Source of the DNA: Adiantum capillus-veneris
Taxonomy: Eukaryota; Streptophyta; Polypodiopsida; Polypodiales; Pteridaceae
NCBI GenBank assembly: GCA_014529385.2
Contig: CM043958.1
Location: 124,398,817 to 124,442,316 of the forward strand
DNA: 43,500 bases
Direction: 5' to 3'
Made by a program: the position numbers and the translations under genes. Every line of letters begins with the position of its first letter. Within the stretch, counting starts at the first letter, position 1. Below, in pieces: positions 10,076 to 20,929 of the stretch. The notes beneath the pieces are model-generated. The model was not told where the DNA came from. It saw nothing but the letters and a program-made list of their open reading frames with translations, and did not search any database.

Positions 10076-11440
10076 CTCTTCTAGAAAAGCAAGGAAGGTA
10101 TAACTCTACTTTTCACGGTGAATTTTATTCCTCTTCTCTGTCATGATACGATGGCCCCAAAGAGAGCGACTCAAAGCTCCAAGGATGCTTATGTTATTCT
10201 ATCTCCGAGGAAGAGCAAAGGAAGGTATCCTCTACTCCAATCATAACTCAGACGGAGATATCAACTCGAAAAGAAGCTGAAACCGTCCAACCTCAAACAC
10301 GGGAGGTAATCAGCTAATTCTATAAGATAAATTTATAATTTTGCATTGTTATGCACGTCGAACTAGCAAGTCAGGTCTAAGAATTCCCTTTAACCATCCA
10401 AGAAACGTGATTCTATCACAAGAAACAAGCATATGTTTGCATAGAATAGTGAAAGAACTAATTGATAAATTATCACTGTTTGTTAACTTGCTATTTCTTG
10501 ATAAACTGTTATTGTATGATAAGTTGTTACTGTTTGATATCAAGATTTGGTTGATCATGTTTGAAGAATCATTTAAGAAGAAGAATTGTTGAAAGAATAT
10601 CTTTTTTTCCTTGTCGGTAGCAAGATGCCTTGCATTTAGCGGATGCTTCCCAATTAGCGAGATGATCCCACGATCAGTGAAGATTAAGCGAAGGTTATTG
10701 GATCTCTTCTTATCCCTCGCGGTTAGCGAGATGCCTGGTGATTATCAAGATGCCTTGCGGTTAGGAAGATGGGAAGGTTGCGTAATTCACAAACAAATAA
10801 ATCCTTTGCAAAGGCTTTGCTGGTTAGACATAGGAAGTCTATGGATAGCGGCAAACTCATAAGAAATTGGAAAAAAACTTTTGTTGAAATATAGGATTGT
10901 CGATGTTTGAAGGGACGTATGAACGAACATGTGTCTGAAACTAATAAAGAAACCCTATTAGTATATGTAAAACAGTGTGGTAGTAATTAAAAAACAAGAA
11001 GAACGGGTGAGTGTGGTATGGAAAGTGGGAGGTTAGTATCCTAACAGATCTATGTTTATGGACGGGTGGACCCAATTAGTCGGGTACTTTTCACAAAACT
11101 ACTTGTTAGTTATGAGAGAGACTCATATCATATTTAGTTCTTATGTGAGTGGCGACTGTGCCTCTTAAACGTGGGGAAAAAGACGTTGTTTATAGATCCT
11201 AAGTATGTCAATGAGATTTTATCTTTGTGATATAGGACTTGGATTCCATTAGATTTATGGATGTGACTTGTGGCATATGACTCTACAACCACGATCACGA
11301 TGGATAGAGGACTTCCTCTCTTTTGTTGCTTGTATCTCTACTTTATGGAAACGGAGTAGGGTGTCATCAACGGAACTTGAGAATAAAGGAAGGCCATCTA
11401 TCAAGTTGCCCCAATGTTCCAGGATTGGGGACCTCACAAT

Positions 11441-11452
11441 TCGTATCAAAAC
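11441..11452 (+). other. Primer binding site, degraded (initiator Met tRNA type)
   Basis: TCGTATCAAAAC starts two bases after the LTR end. It differs at three positions from TGGTATCAGAGC, the usual plant initiator-methionine tRNA site. The block B copy (42179-42190, TGGTAACAAAGC) carries mostly different changes. Together they point to the standard site as ancestor. Confidence 0.75.
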
Positions 11453-11669
11453 TTTAGGTTAAAAGTTTCCATTGGTTACCCAGAGCTTGATTATGTCTAC
11501 TGTTTTCTTTACCTATTACCCTACTCGCAAAGATATTACAACATGTCAAATGGATGTGTATCATAGTTATGGTTGAAACCTCTTTTGTATTTTCCCATTG
11601 AGATATTTTTATGGATACCTTTTTTGATATCTTTATAAATAAAAGATCCAGTTGTTTTTCTTCAAAAAG

Positions 11670-11905
11670 AATGTTTGACCGGTTAAGTCATGTAAGCGAG
11701 TTTTTGGTGAATTGGATAATTTGTGACTGGTTAAGTCATGCGATTTAGATAATTCATGACTGGTCAAGTTATGTGACTGAGTTTTGATGGACTGGATAAG
11801 TCATGATTGGCTAAGTCATGTGATTGAGTTTTAATGGGTTGTATAAGTAATGATTGGTTAAGTTATACAATTGAGCTTTTAATGGAATAGATAAGTCTAA
11901 GTTTG
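11670..11905 (+). repeat. Degenerate tandem repeat in the retrotransposon leader
   Basis: Four to five imperfect units of about 47 bp, each containing GACTGG/GATTGG, TAAGTCATG and GAGTTTT..TGG. It lies between the primer site and the gag region. The block B counterpart is 42405-42645. Confidence 0.75.
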
Positions 11906-11963
11906 GGAATTACCTTAGTGTTTTAGGTTATTATAAAAATTGATGTTAATATATGCATACACT

Positions 11964-12640
11964 CTGGGGAACCCTCAAAACACTCCTATATTGGAGAACC
12001 CTCAAAGCGATGCTATTTACATAGAAATACAAAAAAAGAAATTGTTGCAAGGACCACACCTGCAAATCAAGCGATGCTAGGAATTTTTTGCCTCTCAATA
12101 GAAGCAAAAATATGGTGGAAACAACATTGTTGTGACACAAGAGTATTGGAAAACTCGCAGAGTTGGTGGAAATTTAAACAAGCAGTGAAGAAAAGGTACT
12201 TACACCTTACGCATGAAGCAATAAAGATGAATGATTTATTTATCTTGAAATAATAATTCTTATCCTTGGAAGAGTAATATTCAAAGTTTGTAAGGCTTAG
12301 ACATTACGCACTACCAGAACATAGAGCAGCAGATAGCTTGATTTTATCAAGGTTTAAGAGAACAAATTAGCTTGCAATTGGAAGCCCTGAAACCTACCAT
12401 TGTACAAGACACTTTACTACAAGCTAAATTTTTTATGAAATAACAAGGGATTACAAGAAGAATTGAACATAATTAGACCTTCAGTGATAGACAATCACAA
12501 AGAGCTTATGCCGCTAATGCACAAGATCCTCCATGCTTGAATTTTTATGCTTTGAATGTGGAGAGTTGAGACATTATCGGAATAGTTACCCATGTCTAAC
12601 TAATACAACACAAGTAGCAACTGAAGAAGACTAAGGATAC
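11964..12640 (+). pseudogene. Degenerate gag of the long-LTR element (block A)
   Basis: Homologous to the better kept gag at 42702-43500. The presumed start codon has become CTG at 11964. About 125 bp present in block B, encoding the conserved QPPSFKGE...W.EAM.DYFSAA part, are missing here after 12040. The remainder reads through AKIWWKQHC-like and HEAIKMND-like stretches in several frames. Near 12548-12595 lies a zinc-knuckle relic, CFECGELRHYRNSYPC, where the last ligand cysteine seems replaced by tyrosine. Non-functional. Confidence 0.65.
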
Positions 12641-13197
12641 TATCCTTTTTGGACATAATGGTGGGCAAGCTGGTAATGAGAGTAGGACTACCCTCACATT
12701 TTCTTGAGATTAGGACATCTTGAATCCCTAAGTTGGAGAGATTTTAATGTACCCAACATTTATCAATAAAAACTATTTCATTTACTCTGCAAAAGTGTTT
12801 AAGGCTTACATTTTGTTAAGTCATAAAGCGTTTGAACGGAATGATGAGATCAAAAATAAAACTCTAGAACTATTAATTATGGCTTTTATTCATTTGGAAA
12901 CAATAGGTTGACATGGGAAACTTAAGCTTTAAGATTGTATCTAAAGATAAGAGTTGACCCTTAAGAAAGAAAGAGTAATTTTAGAAAAAAGAGAGTAATT
13001 TTAAAAAAGGAAGAGTATTTTTAGGAGAGAAGGAATATTTTTAGAGAATCAAGAGAACTAAATCCAATTTAAAGCTTCTTTTCTTGGAAGCCAAGCTTCT
13101 CCCAAAATTAGAGACCCAAAATCATGCATCAGGATGTGTATTTGCATTTTCTTTGATTTTTGCTATTATTAGCTTGTGATTTTGGATCTTGAGAGCC

Positions 13198-13206
13198 TAT
13201 ATAAAG
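13198..13206 (+). promoter_or_regulatory. LTR core promoter (TATA box) in 3' LTR
   Basis: TATATAAAG followed by GCCCCTCTTC, aligned with the TATA boxes at 9834 and 40595. Confidence 0.55.
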
Positions 13207-13374
13207 GCCCCTCTTCACTCACTTTCAAAAGGCACATACAAAATTTCTCAGAAACCAAAGCTCTCTTGCCTTGACGCCAGAGTTATGTTCTCACCTTCAA
13301 TCTCTCTCCCTCAAGATCTTATCCTCAACCCATCTCCATCTCTATCACCATCGTGTTGTCCCTCAGATTGTTGA

Positions 13375-13376
<2 letters not shown>

Positions 13377-13443
<67 letters not shown>

Positions 13444-13446
13444 CTC
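13377..13446. repeat. (CT)n tract inside 3' LTR
   Basis: About 34 repeats with one G interruption at 13441. It is the longest of the three LTR tracts at this position. Confidence 0.95.
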
Positions 13447-14850
13447 TTACCATCTTCTTGGCAAGCAAGGAATCCATAACTCTACTTTTCAAGGCGAAGT
13501 TTTTTCTTCTTCTCTTTCATGGTATGATGGACCCAAAGCGAGTGACTTGAAGATTCAAGGATGCTCCTGTTATTCCATCTCCAAGGATGGTACAAAGGAA
13601 GGTATCATGTACTCCAATCATAACTCATACGGAGATATCGACTCCGAAAGAAGTTGAAACCGTCTAACCTCAAATACGGGAGGTAATCAAACATGTTACT
13701 AATTTGATAAGAAAAATTTATAATTTTGCATCGTATGCATGCCAAACTAACAAGTCGGGTCTAAGAATTCTCTTAAATTGTCCAAGAAACATGATTTTAT
13801 CACAAAAAACAAGCATATATTTTCATAGAATAGTGAAAGAATTGTTTTGATAACTTGTCAATGTTTGTTAAACTGCTATTTCTTGATAGACTATTATTGT
13901 TTGATAAGTTGTTAATGTTTGATATGAAGAGTTGGTTGATCATGTTTGAAGAATTATTTAAGAAAAAGAATTGTTGAAAGAATATCTTTTTGTTCCTTGC
14001 ACGAGTAGCAACATGCCTTGCAGTTAGCGAGATGCCTCGCGCGGTTAGCGAGATAATCCCTTAGTCAGCGAAGATTGAGGTTATTGGATCTCATTTTATC
14101 CCTTGCAATTAACGAAATGCCTCACGGTTAGCAAAATGCCTCGGGATTAGTGAAATACCTTTCGATTAGCGAGATGGAAAGGTTGCACAATTTGTGGTTA
14201 GTGAATAAACAAATCCTTTGCAAAGGCTTTGTTTTTTATACAGAGAAAGTTCATGGATAGTGGAAAGCTTATAAGAAATTCAAAAAAATCTTTTGTTGCA
14301 ATATAGGATAGTGATGTTTGAAGGGCTGTATGAACGAACCTGTGTGGCTGGAACTAATAAAGGAACCCTATTTCTATATTTAAAACAGTGTCGTAGTAAT
14401 TAAAAAACAAGAAGAACGGGTGAGTGTGGTATGGAAATCGGGAGGCTAGTAACCTAACAGATCTATGTCTAGGGATGGGTGGAGCCGATTAGTTGAGTAC
14501 TTTTCACAAGACTACTAGTTACTTAAGAGAGAGACTCATATCATATTTAGTACTGATGAATGGTAGTTGTGCCTCTTAACCGTGGAAAAAAAGACATTGT
14601 TTATAGATCCTAAATATGTCAATGAGATTTTATCTTCCTGACATAGGGCTCGACTTCCATTAGATTTATCGACTTGGCCTTTGGTGTATGACCCTTATAA
14701 CCATGATCACAATGGATAGAGGACTTCCTATCTTATGTTGCTCGTATCTCTACTTTGTGGAAACGGAGTAGGGTGTCGTCAATGGAACTTGAGAATAAAG
14801 GAATACCATCTATCAAGTCGTCCCAATCTTTTAGGGTTCGGGATCTTACA

Positions 14851-15198
14851 ACCATTGGATCTTTCATAACTCCTTCGAAGAGCGAAGCTCATAGAGATAG
14901 TCGAAGAAAGTAGAGTAGCGATCATCACCATTGAAAAGCAAAGAAGCTCAGAGGAGTTGAATAGTACCCTGGGTGCCATACTAACGGATGTGCAAAGGTG
15001 AAAGTATGGGCTCATCTGTGGTCATGAGGTGGCTTCCCCATTAGTCAATGTATCTATGATCCGTTGAAGTGATAATGGCTATTAACGAGCATGGCAAGAA
15101 CTTGTAGTTTTTTGGATCTTTCAATATGCACTCACCATTGTGAGTTTTGCACGCGGGAAAAAACGTTGAGTTCTTTTAAATTCATTGGTTTGAAAATG
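14851..15198. other. Unassigned DNA right of the long-LTR element
   Basis: I see no gene or known repeat here. It does not continue the LINE sequence found left of 9353 in any obvious way. Confidence 0.5.
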
Positions 15199-15663
15199 CA
15201 TTAGGAAGAGAATGGGGTCTAGGAGGGCCTCTTTATTTGGTAGTTTAAGAAAGTCAATTTTTTTGTATTACAAAATTAATCAAAGGATATCTTTTGCATT
15301 CAAACAAGCAAAATTGCTAGTTTATTTGAATTCAAAGTTTTCCTCCATAATGGAATCTAAAATCTAGCAGGTAAAACCATATCATGTACCATATCTATGG
15401 AAAGATCTCAATGTGTAGATTGTAGATCTATGATCTCCGCTCAAATTGGAGATCATATGTGGGAGTTATGGAAGGCCAAAAATCATAAAAATGTCCACCT
15501 CCCTTTTGGGGGGGAAGAGTGCATACTTTGACCACTCTTACGCATATCTTACACACCCACCATTCTTACACACATGGCGTATACCTATTTGTCACAATGT
15601 TAATCACCTCTATAAGCTCACTCAAATAAAGAGGCCCTCCTACACCCCATCCTCTTCCTAATG
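15199..15663. mobile_element. Inverted-repeat element (465 bp), MITE-like
   Basis: The left end, 40 bp starting CATTAGGAAGAGAATGGGGT, is repeated inverted at 15624-15663 with only two mismatches. The termini share AGGAGGGCCTCTTTATTT. There is no coding capacity. A small hairpin (GATCTCC...GGAGATC) lies at 15430-15453. I could not identify a direct target duplication, so the superfamily is open. Confidence 0.7.
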
Positions 15664-16495
15664 GATCAATTCTCCACTACATTGATCCAATGCAAAATTG
15701 TGTTTCACATTTTCAATACATAGAGTCTACACGTATCCCTTTCGAGATTTTCAATCATCCTCAAGAATTATGATAAAATCTCGTATTGTAGCAGCTTGGA
15801 ATCAAGCTCATCACCTCTAGCATATTAATGGGCAATACAATGCGCTAACCAGTTCACCATGAGCACCTCGTGCCATATACGAAACGGCTCACATTGAAAA
15901 AAATCAATGCTCTACCCTTCTTTTCTCGTCGCTAGTCGGTAGCATGACTATCTCTCTTTCTCTCTAGTTGGCCTCTCCCTATGTCTCGCATGTCTTCTAC
16001 CCTAGCACATTATGTAATGGAAATGGCCTATGAACTTTGAGAGTAGCGGAATTAGAAATTAAAGGAAGCACTTTTGTTAGAATACTTTGCGAGCATAGAG
16101 GGTGAGCTTAATTGATGGTAGCAACATAAACATAGTATCTAGTTAACTTGGCTTGAACAATACTTTTGCAAGAGAGAGAGTTTAGAGAACATGACAACAG
16201 TTCATGACCGGACTTATGTGGAGTTGGTGGTCCCCCCATTCAATAGGCATTTGTATTATAGTTTCTCCCATCAAGAGAGATTTGTACAATACAATCTGTG
16301 TTCCTCAAGCTTTGGGCAAGGTTCCCACAAAAAATTTAAGCACTTTAGCTAGCAAGCCGACAAGCACCTCATGCTTGGGTAGGATTCCCACCTCAAGGCC
16401 CGCCCTAGCTTAACTAAGGTCAAAAGACTATTTAACATTATGTTTTGGAGGTCTTTAATGAAGCTAACCCTAAGGTCTTTTAAGCTCCATTAGAT
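15664..16495. other. Unassigned intergenic DNA
   Basis: No recognisable gene. Short open stretches on both strands match no family I know. Confidence 0.5.
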
Positions 16496-16679
16496 GCACG
16501 TTGCTCTTTGATAGAATACCTCCTTTTGGACCCCTATTGAGATGTAACCATCTCTCCTCTTCGTTCCTTGTTGAGGCCGTAAGTCTAGAAGCACTTATTG
16601 CACATTGCTCTTTGGTAGAACGTCTTCTTTTGAACCCCTATTGAGATGCAACCATTTCTCCTTTTTGTCCCTTGTTGAG
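16496..16679. repeat. 104-bp tandem repeat interrupted by the copia element
   Basis: Unit 1 (16496-16599) and unit 2 (from 16600) share TTGCTCTTTG.TAGAA, CCCCTATTGAGATG.AACCAT and CCTTGTTGAG. Unit 2 is cut by the copia insertion at 16679 and resumes at 22216 with AGGTTTAGAAGCAC, matching AAGTCTAGAAGCAC of unit 1. Confidence 0.8.
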
Positions 16680-16872
16680 TGAAGGAGTACGAGCGGAAGT
16701 GCGACACGAGAGAGAGTGCGAGAAGAAGAGCACGATGATATGGTGAACTCGCTCTACTATAATGTGTAGAGCATTGTGAGTTCTTATTAGGTTTTTTACA
16801 AAAGAATATATGTACATACCTGGCGGCCCGCCCACTTACCTGGGCGACCACATTGGGCTTTATATCCCAACA
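16680..16872 (-). repeat. 3' LTR of the copia element (193 bp)
   Basis: In element orientation it starts TGTTGGGATATAAAGCCC and ends CTCCTTCA. It is paired with 22018-22210. Confidence 0.95.
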
Positions 16873-16887
16873 ACCTCCCACTTAAAG
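16873..16887 (-). other. Polypurine tract of the copia element
   Basis: Reads AAGTGGGAGGT on the minus strand, directly abutting the 3' LTR. Confidence 0.85.
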
Positions 16888-16948
16888 TCCAATGTGGTAC
16901 TTTAAGTGTGAGAGAAGCTACTATACAAGCTAATATACAAGAGATGTA

Positions 16949-19900
16949 CTACCCTACACCTAACTGCTTGCAAAAATGCGCAAAGCTTTCTGAGGGAAGT
17001 CCTTTTGTAAGTAGATGAGCAGGATTTTCTGTGGTGTGAACTTTGACAAGTTGAAGTTGCTTATCCTCAATCATTTCCCTGATGAAATGATACTTCACAT
17101 CCACATGCTTTGTCTTTGAGTGATAAACTAGATTGCGAGCCAATTGTATAGCACTTTGACTATCACAATATAACACAGGCATCTCTTCTTTGATTCCCAA
17201 ATCTGTTCCTAGTCGATTAAGCCAAATTGATTCTTTGCATGCCTTTGATGCTGCAACATATTCAGCCTCTGTAGTAGACTGAGTAACACAATATTGTAAT
17301 CTAGAACGCCATGATACTGCTCCACCAGCCAACGTAAAGACATACGCTGACATAGACCTTCGGTTGTCTAAGTCACCTGCATAATCTGAGTCTGTAAAAC
17401 CCTTTACACTTAGCTCCTGACTCCCATAGCATATACGCATACTCTTTTTAGCTTTCAGGTATCTCAATATTCCTTTCACTGCCTTCCAATGTTTCTTGCC
17501 TGGGTTTGACATGTATCGACTTACTACTCCCACTGCAAATGCAATGTCTGGGCGAGTAGCAATCATTGCATACATCAAACTACCCACTGCAGAAGCATAT
17601 GGAATCTTATCCATTTCAGCCTGTTCTTCCTCAGACACAGGACAATCTTGTTTGCTAAGTTTCACATATGGTGGCAATGGAACACTCAATGCCTTTCCCT
17701 TCTCCATATTGAAACGTTGCAAAACCTTGTCAATATACTCTGTTTGAGATAACCAAATCAACTTCTTTGATCTGTCTCTCTCAATGCGCATACCAAGTAT
17801 ATGACTTTCTTCACCCATGTCTTTCATGTCAAACGATTTTTCCATCTTTGACTTCAAAGCTGAAATTTCTTCCAAGTGCTTGCTAGCAATCAACATGTCA
17901 TCCACATACAAAATAAGGATCAGCCAACTACCATCCTTAGCCTTCTTTGTATATAGACAGTGATCAAACTCACTACGTTTGTAGCCTTGAGAAATCATAA
18001 ACTTGTGGAATTTATGGTACCATGCCCTCGGTGATTGTTTTAAGCCATAAAGACTCTTTAACAGCTGGCATACCAAATCTTCCTTGCCTTTCTCAACAAA
18101 CCCTTCTGGCTGCTGCATGTAAATTTCCACATCTAAATCACCATGCAAGAACATTGTCTTTACATCGATTTGGTGCAACACCAAATCTAATATGGCAACC
18201 AATGCAAGAAAGCATCTCAATGTAGTCATCTTGACCACCGGAGAGAAGAATTCATCAAAGTCAATGCCTTGTTCTTGCTTAAAGCCCTTGGCAGCAAGCC
18301 TTGCTTTGTACTTTGGCTGACTATCATGAGCGGTGATCTTATTCCTGTAAACCCATTTACAAGGTAGAGCCTTTTTGCCCTGTGGTAATTTAACTAGCTT
18401 CCATGTCTGGTTTTTATGCAGAGTTGTCATCTCTGACTGCATGGGCAATTGCCGATTCCCGAAGTCCTTCATATGCATTGCTTCCTTGTAACATGAAGGC
18501 TCATTGCAATCAGTCAACATGACATAGTTCATAGATGGAACAAACCGATCAAGAGGTCGTGTGATACGTCCAGATCTACGCAAAATAGGTGGCTCAGGCT
18601 CAGCCACAACCTGTGGTTCCAATCTATCCTGTCCTTGCTCCTCTGGAGCCCTGACATTTTGTCTTGCACCTTCAGGTCCATCTTCTTGGAAGACAATTCT
18701 TCTAATCTCCTCAACCCTCTCTGGTTTAGAATGATATTTGGCTTCATTAAAGTGAACATCATTGCTTCGGATAACCTTTCTGGATTCGGGATCCCAAAGT
18801 CTGTACCCCATCTCACTAGAATTACCATAGCCTAGAAAGATGCAATTTCTACTCTTTGGCTCAAGTTTGTTCCTAAATTCCTTTGGAACGTGAGTATTTG
18901 CCTCACAGCCAAAGACTCTGAGATGCTTGTATGAGGGCATTTTGCCTGACCATACCATCTCGGGCACTGAATCCTTCTGCAAAACCTTGCTAGGAGATCT
19001 ATTTATAAGATGAACAGCTATTGATACAGCTTCAGCCCAAAACCCATTTAGCAGCTGTGCATTAGACAACATACTTTTGACCTTCTCTTGTATGGTCCTA
19101 TTCATCCTCTCAGCAACACCATTTTGAGGAGGATTGTAAGGAGCAGTAAGTTCACGTTTTATACCTTTTGACTCACAAAATTCCTGAAAGGCCTTTGAAA
19201 CATACTCTCCACCATTGTCAGTGCGTAAGCATTTAAGCTTCTTGCCACTCTGATTCTCCACAAGTGTCACAAACGTTTTGAAAACACTAAACGCTTCATC
19301 CTTGTGCTTGAGAAAGTAAACCCATACTTTCCTCGAGTAATCATCTATAAATGTCATAAAGTAAGAAGCTCCCCCTAGAGATAGGTTAGGCATGGGTCCA
19401 CACAAATCACTATGAACATGTGCCAACTATGTATCTCTTCTACTGCTTCTATGCTTATGTGGCTGCTGTGTTTTCTTACCATATAGACAATGTTCACAGA
19501 ATTCAAAATCATTAAATGAAAAGCCAAGAAAATAACCAGAACGAGACAAGATTTCCATTCCCTTCTTGGACATATGTCCTAACCGGCTATGCCACAAAGA
19601 AACGTTTGGCTGCTCGGTTACATTGATTACATTTTTAGATACATTTGATACATAAATCATGTAAAGTCCTCCAGAATTTACTCCATGTGCTACTGTCATC
19701 GAACCCTTGGATATGCTCCACATGTTTTGTCCAAAAGTGGTGACGTAGCCAGCATCATCAAGTAAACCTGTGCTGATCAAGCTCTTTGTAATTGCGGGAA
19801 CATGTCTCACATTCTTGAGTGTGAAAGAAGAGCCATTCTGAAACTTCAATTGAACATCTCCAACACCTAATATCTCACATGTCTGCCCATTGCCTAGCCG

Positions 19901-20929
19901 AACATGATCCTTAGTGATCACATAAGAGGTAAACCACTCCTTGTTTGGAGATACATGAAGTGATGCCCCTGAGTCTATAATCCAGTCACTCAGTGCATTT
20001 CCATCAGATGCTGTAAGAAGAGCTGAGTCCATTGTATTCTTCAAGAAGTAGATGTCTCCTGACACTAGGCTGTCATCCTCTGCAACAGTGTTTGTCACAT
20101 TTATTTCTTGAATCTTCAGTGAGGACTTGTTCTTCTCACCACGGTCTTCAACTTTCTCTTTGCCTTTTTCTGCTTTCCATTCTTTGCAGTCTCTTTTCAT
20201 GTGACCCTTCTTGCCACAATGGTAGCATTCTATGTCACTCTTGCCTTTAGCATTACGGGACTTGCTACGGGACTGATTCCTCTATCCACCTTTGTACTTT
20301 TCTTTGGTCCTTCCCCTGACAACTAAGGCTGTTCCTTTGCCTTTGTCCATTGTCTTTCTATTGGTTTCTTCAGTAAGCACACTTCCTTCTACACCTGCTA
20401 TGTTCAAATCATCAAGAGGTGCAGAATTACTCAAAGATGTGCGAAAAGTGTCCCAACTTTCCGGCAATGTGATCAACAGGAACATAGCTCTAACAGGTTC
20501 ATCAAACTTGACACCTTGAGCTGACAACTGACTGTAGATGGTGTTGAATTCATTCAGATGATTAGACATAGGTGTCCCTTCTTTCATCTTCAAGTCAACA
20601 AGCTTCTTAAGCCAGTATACCTGTGAAGCTGCACTCTGCTTCTAATAAAGATCACTCAACTTTGTCCATGCTTCATAAGCCGACATCTCGTCTGCTACAT
20701 TGAAGTAAATGCTTTCTGCCAAAGTCAGCATAATGGTAGAAAGTGCCAATTCATCCATTTCGCTCCATTCATCTTCGTCCATATCTTGTGGTTTTATCCC
20801 CTTGAGCTTTATAGGTTTTATCTTCTTCTTTTGTACCAACACGTGCCAAATTTTCTTTTTCCACAATGGTAAATTGGTTCCATCTAGCTTCTTGATATTG
20901 TAAAGAGCAGTGTCCTGTGATCCAGCCAT
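16949..20929 (-). pseudogene. Copia gag-pol polyprotein with three in-frame TAG stops
   Basis: One reading frame runs from ATG at 20929 to TAG at 16949, about 1326 codons, interrupted by TAG at 20642-20644, 20282-20284 and 19427-19429, without frameshifts. In order: a gag region (LDGTNLPLWKKKIW); the knuckle CYHCGKKGHMKRDC; protease WIIDSGASLHVSP (D-S-G); the pre-integrase zinc region (LWHSRLGHM...CEHC); integrase with D-D-E at residues 7, 70 and 106 of the last 825-residue open stretch; RT with YVDD at 507-510; and RNase H with FTDSDYAGD, TTEAEY and LYCDSQSA. One unusual RT residue is DVKTMFLHGDL, where most copies have DVKTAF. The 825-residue part is uninterrupted. The enzymes would normally act in virus-like particles to copy the RNA and integrate it. 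Confidence 0.93.

Larger units (their letters stand above)
9353..11438 (+). repeat. 5' LTR of the long-LTR element (2086 bp)
   Basis: Begins TGTATCCAACATTTTTC and ends CTCACA. It holds a run of about 19-bp repeats of the AAGAAAGAGTAATTTTAG type (9567-9655), a TATA box at 9834-9840, a (CT)n tract at 10032-10072, and a scattered GGTTAGCGAGATGCCT-like repeat at 10615-10785. Confidence 0.8.
1754..12662 (+). repeat. Segmental duplication, block A
   Basis: This block is colinear and in the same orientation with 25053-43500 once the CACTA insertion there is removed. Sampled stretches look about 95% alike by eye, with many small and medium indels. Shared content: the Tnp2-like 5' part, poly-T/poly-G tract, Mutator-type MITE, LINE pieces and the 5' LTR and internal region of the long-LTR element. 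Block A still matches at 12662, where block B reaches the window end, so the true right boundary is unseen. Confidence 0.9.
9353..14850 (+). mobile_element. Non-autonomous long-LTR retrotransposon (LARD-like), block A
   Basis: Two direct repeats of about 2.1 kb (9353-11438 and 12748-14850) start TGTAYCCAACATTT and end CTYACA. They flank a 1.3-kb interior with a degraded primer site, a repeat-rich leader and a broken gag, and no protease, integrase or reverse transcriptase. Long LTRs with a short, enzyme-less interior fit a large retrotransposon derivative. The gag type suggests a Gypsy relative, so an autonomous partner would have supplied the enzymes. I see no target duplication: TGTAA lies on the left and ACCAT on the right. 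The LTRs are strongly diverged, so the insertion is old. Block B has the same element at 40111 onward. Confidence 0.8.
12748..14850 (+). repeat. 3' LTR of the long-LTR element (2103 bp)
   Basis: Begins TGTACCCAACATTTATC and ends CTTACA, colinear with 9353-11438 but clearly diverged. A purine-rich AAGTTGGAGAGA precedes it as the probable PPT. The TATA box is TATATAAAG at 13198-13206 and the (CT)n tract is at 13377-13446. The GGTTAGCGAGATGCCT-like repeat at 13990-14180 has more units than in the 5' LTR. Confidence 0.8.

Noticed and set aside
12748-14850. A third copy of the segmental duplication
   Set aside because: It resembles 9353-11438 only because it is the other LTR of one element; the similarity stops at the LTR edges.
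15800-16000. Possible tRNA-like stretch (GCGCTAACC...GTTC)
   Set aside because: I could not form acceptor, D and T arms; only isolated matches.
16585-16881. 98-codon ORF spanning the copia LTR
   Set aside because: It crosses the LTR/target junction, so it is a chance product of the insertion.
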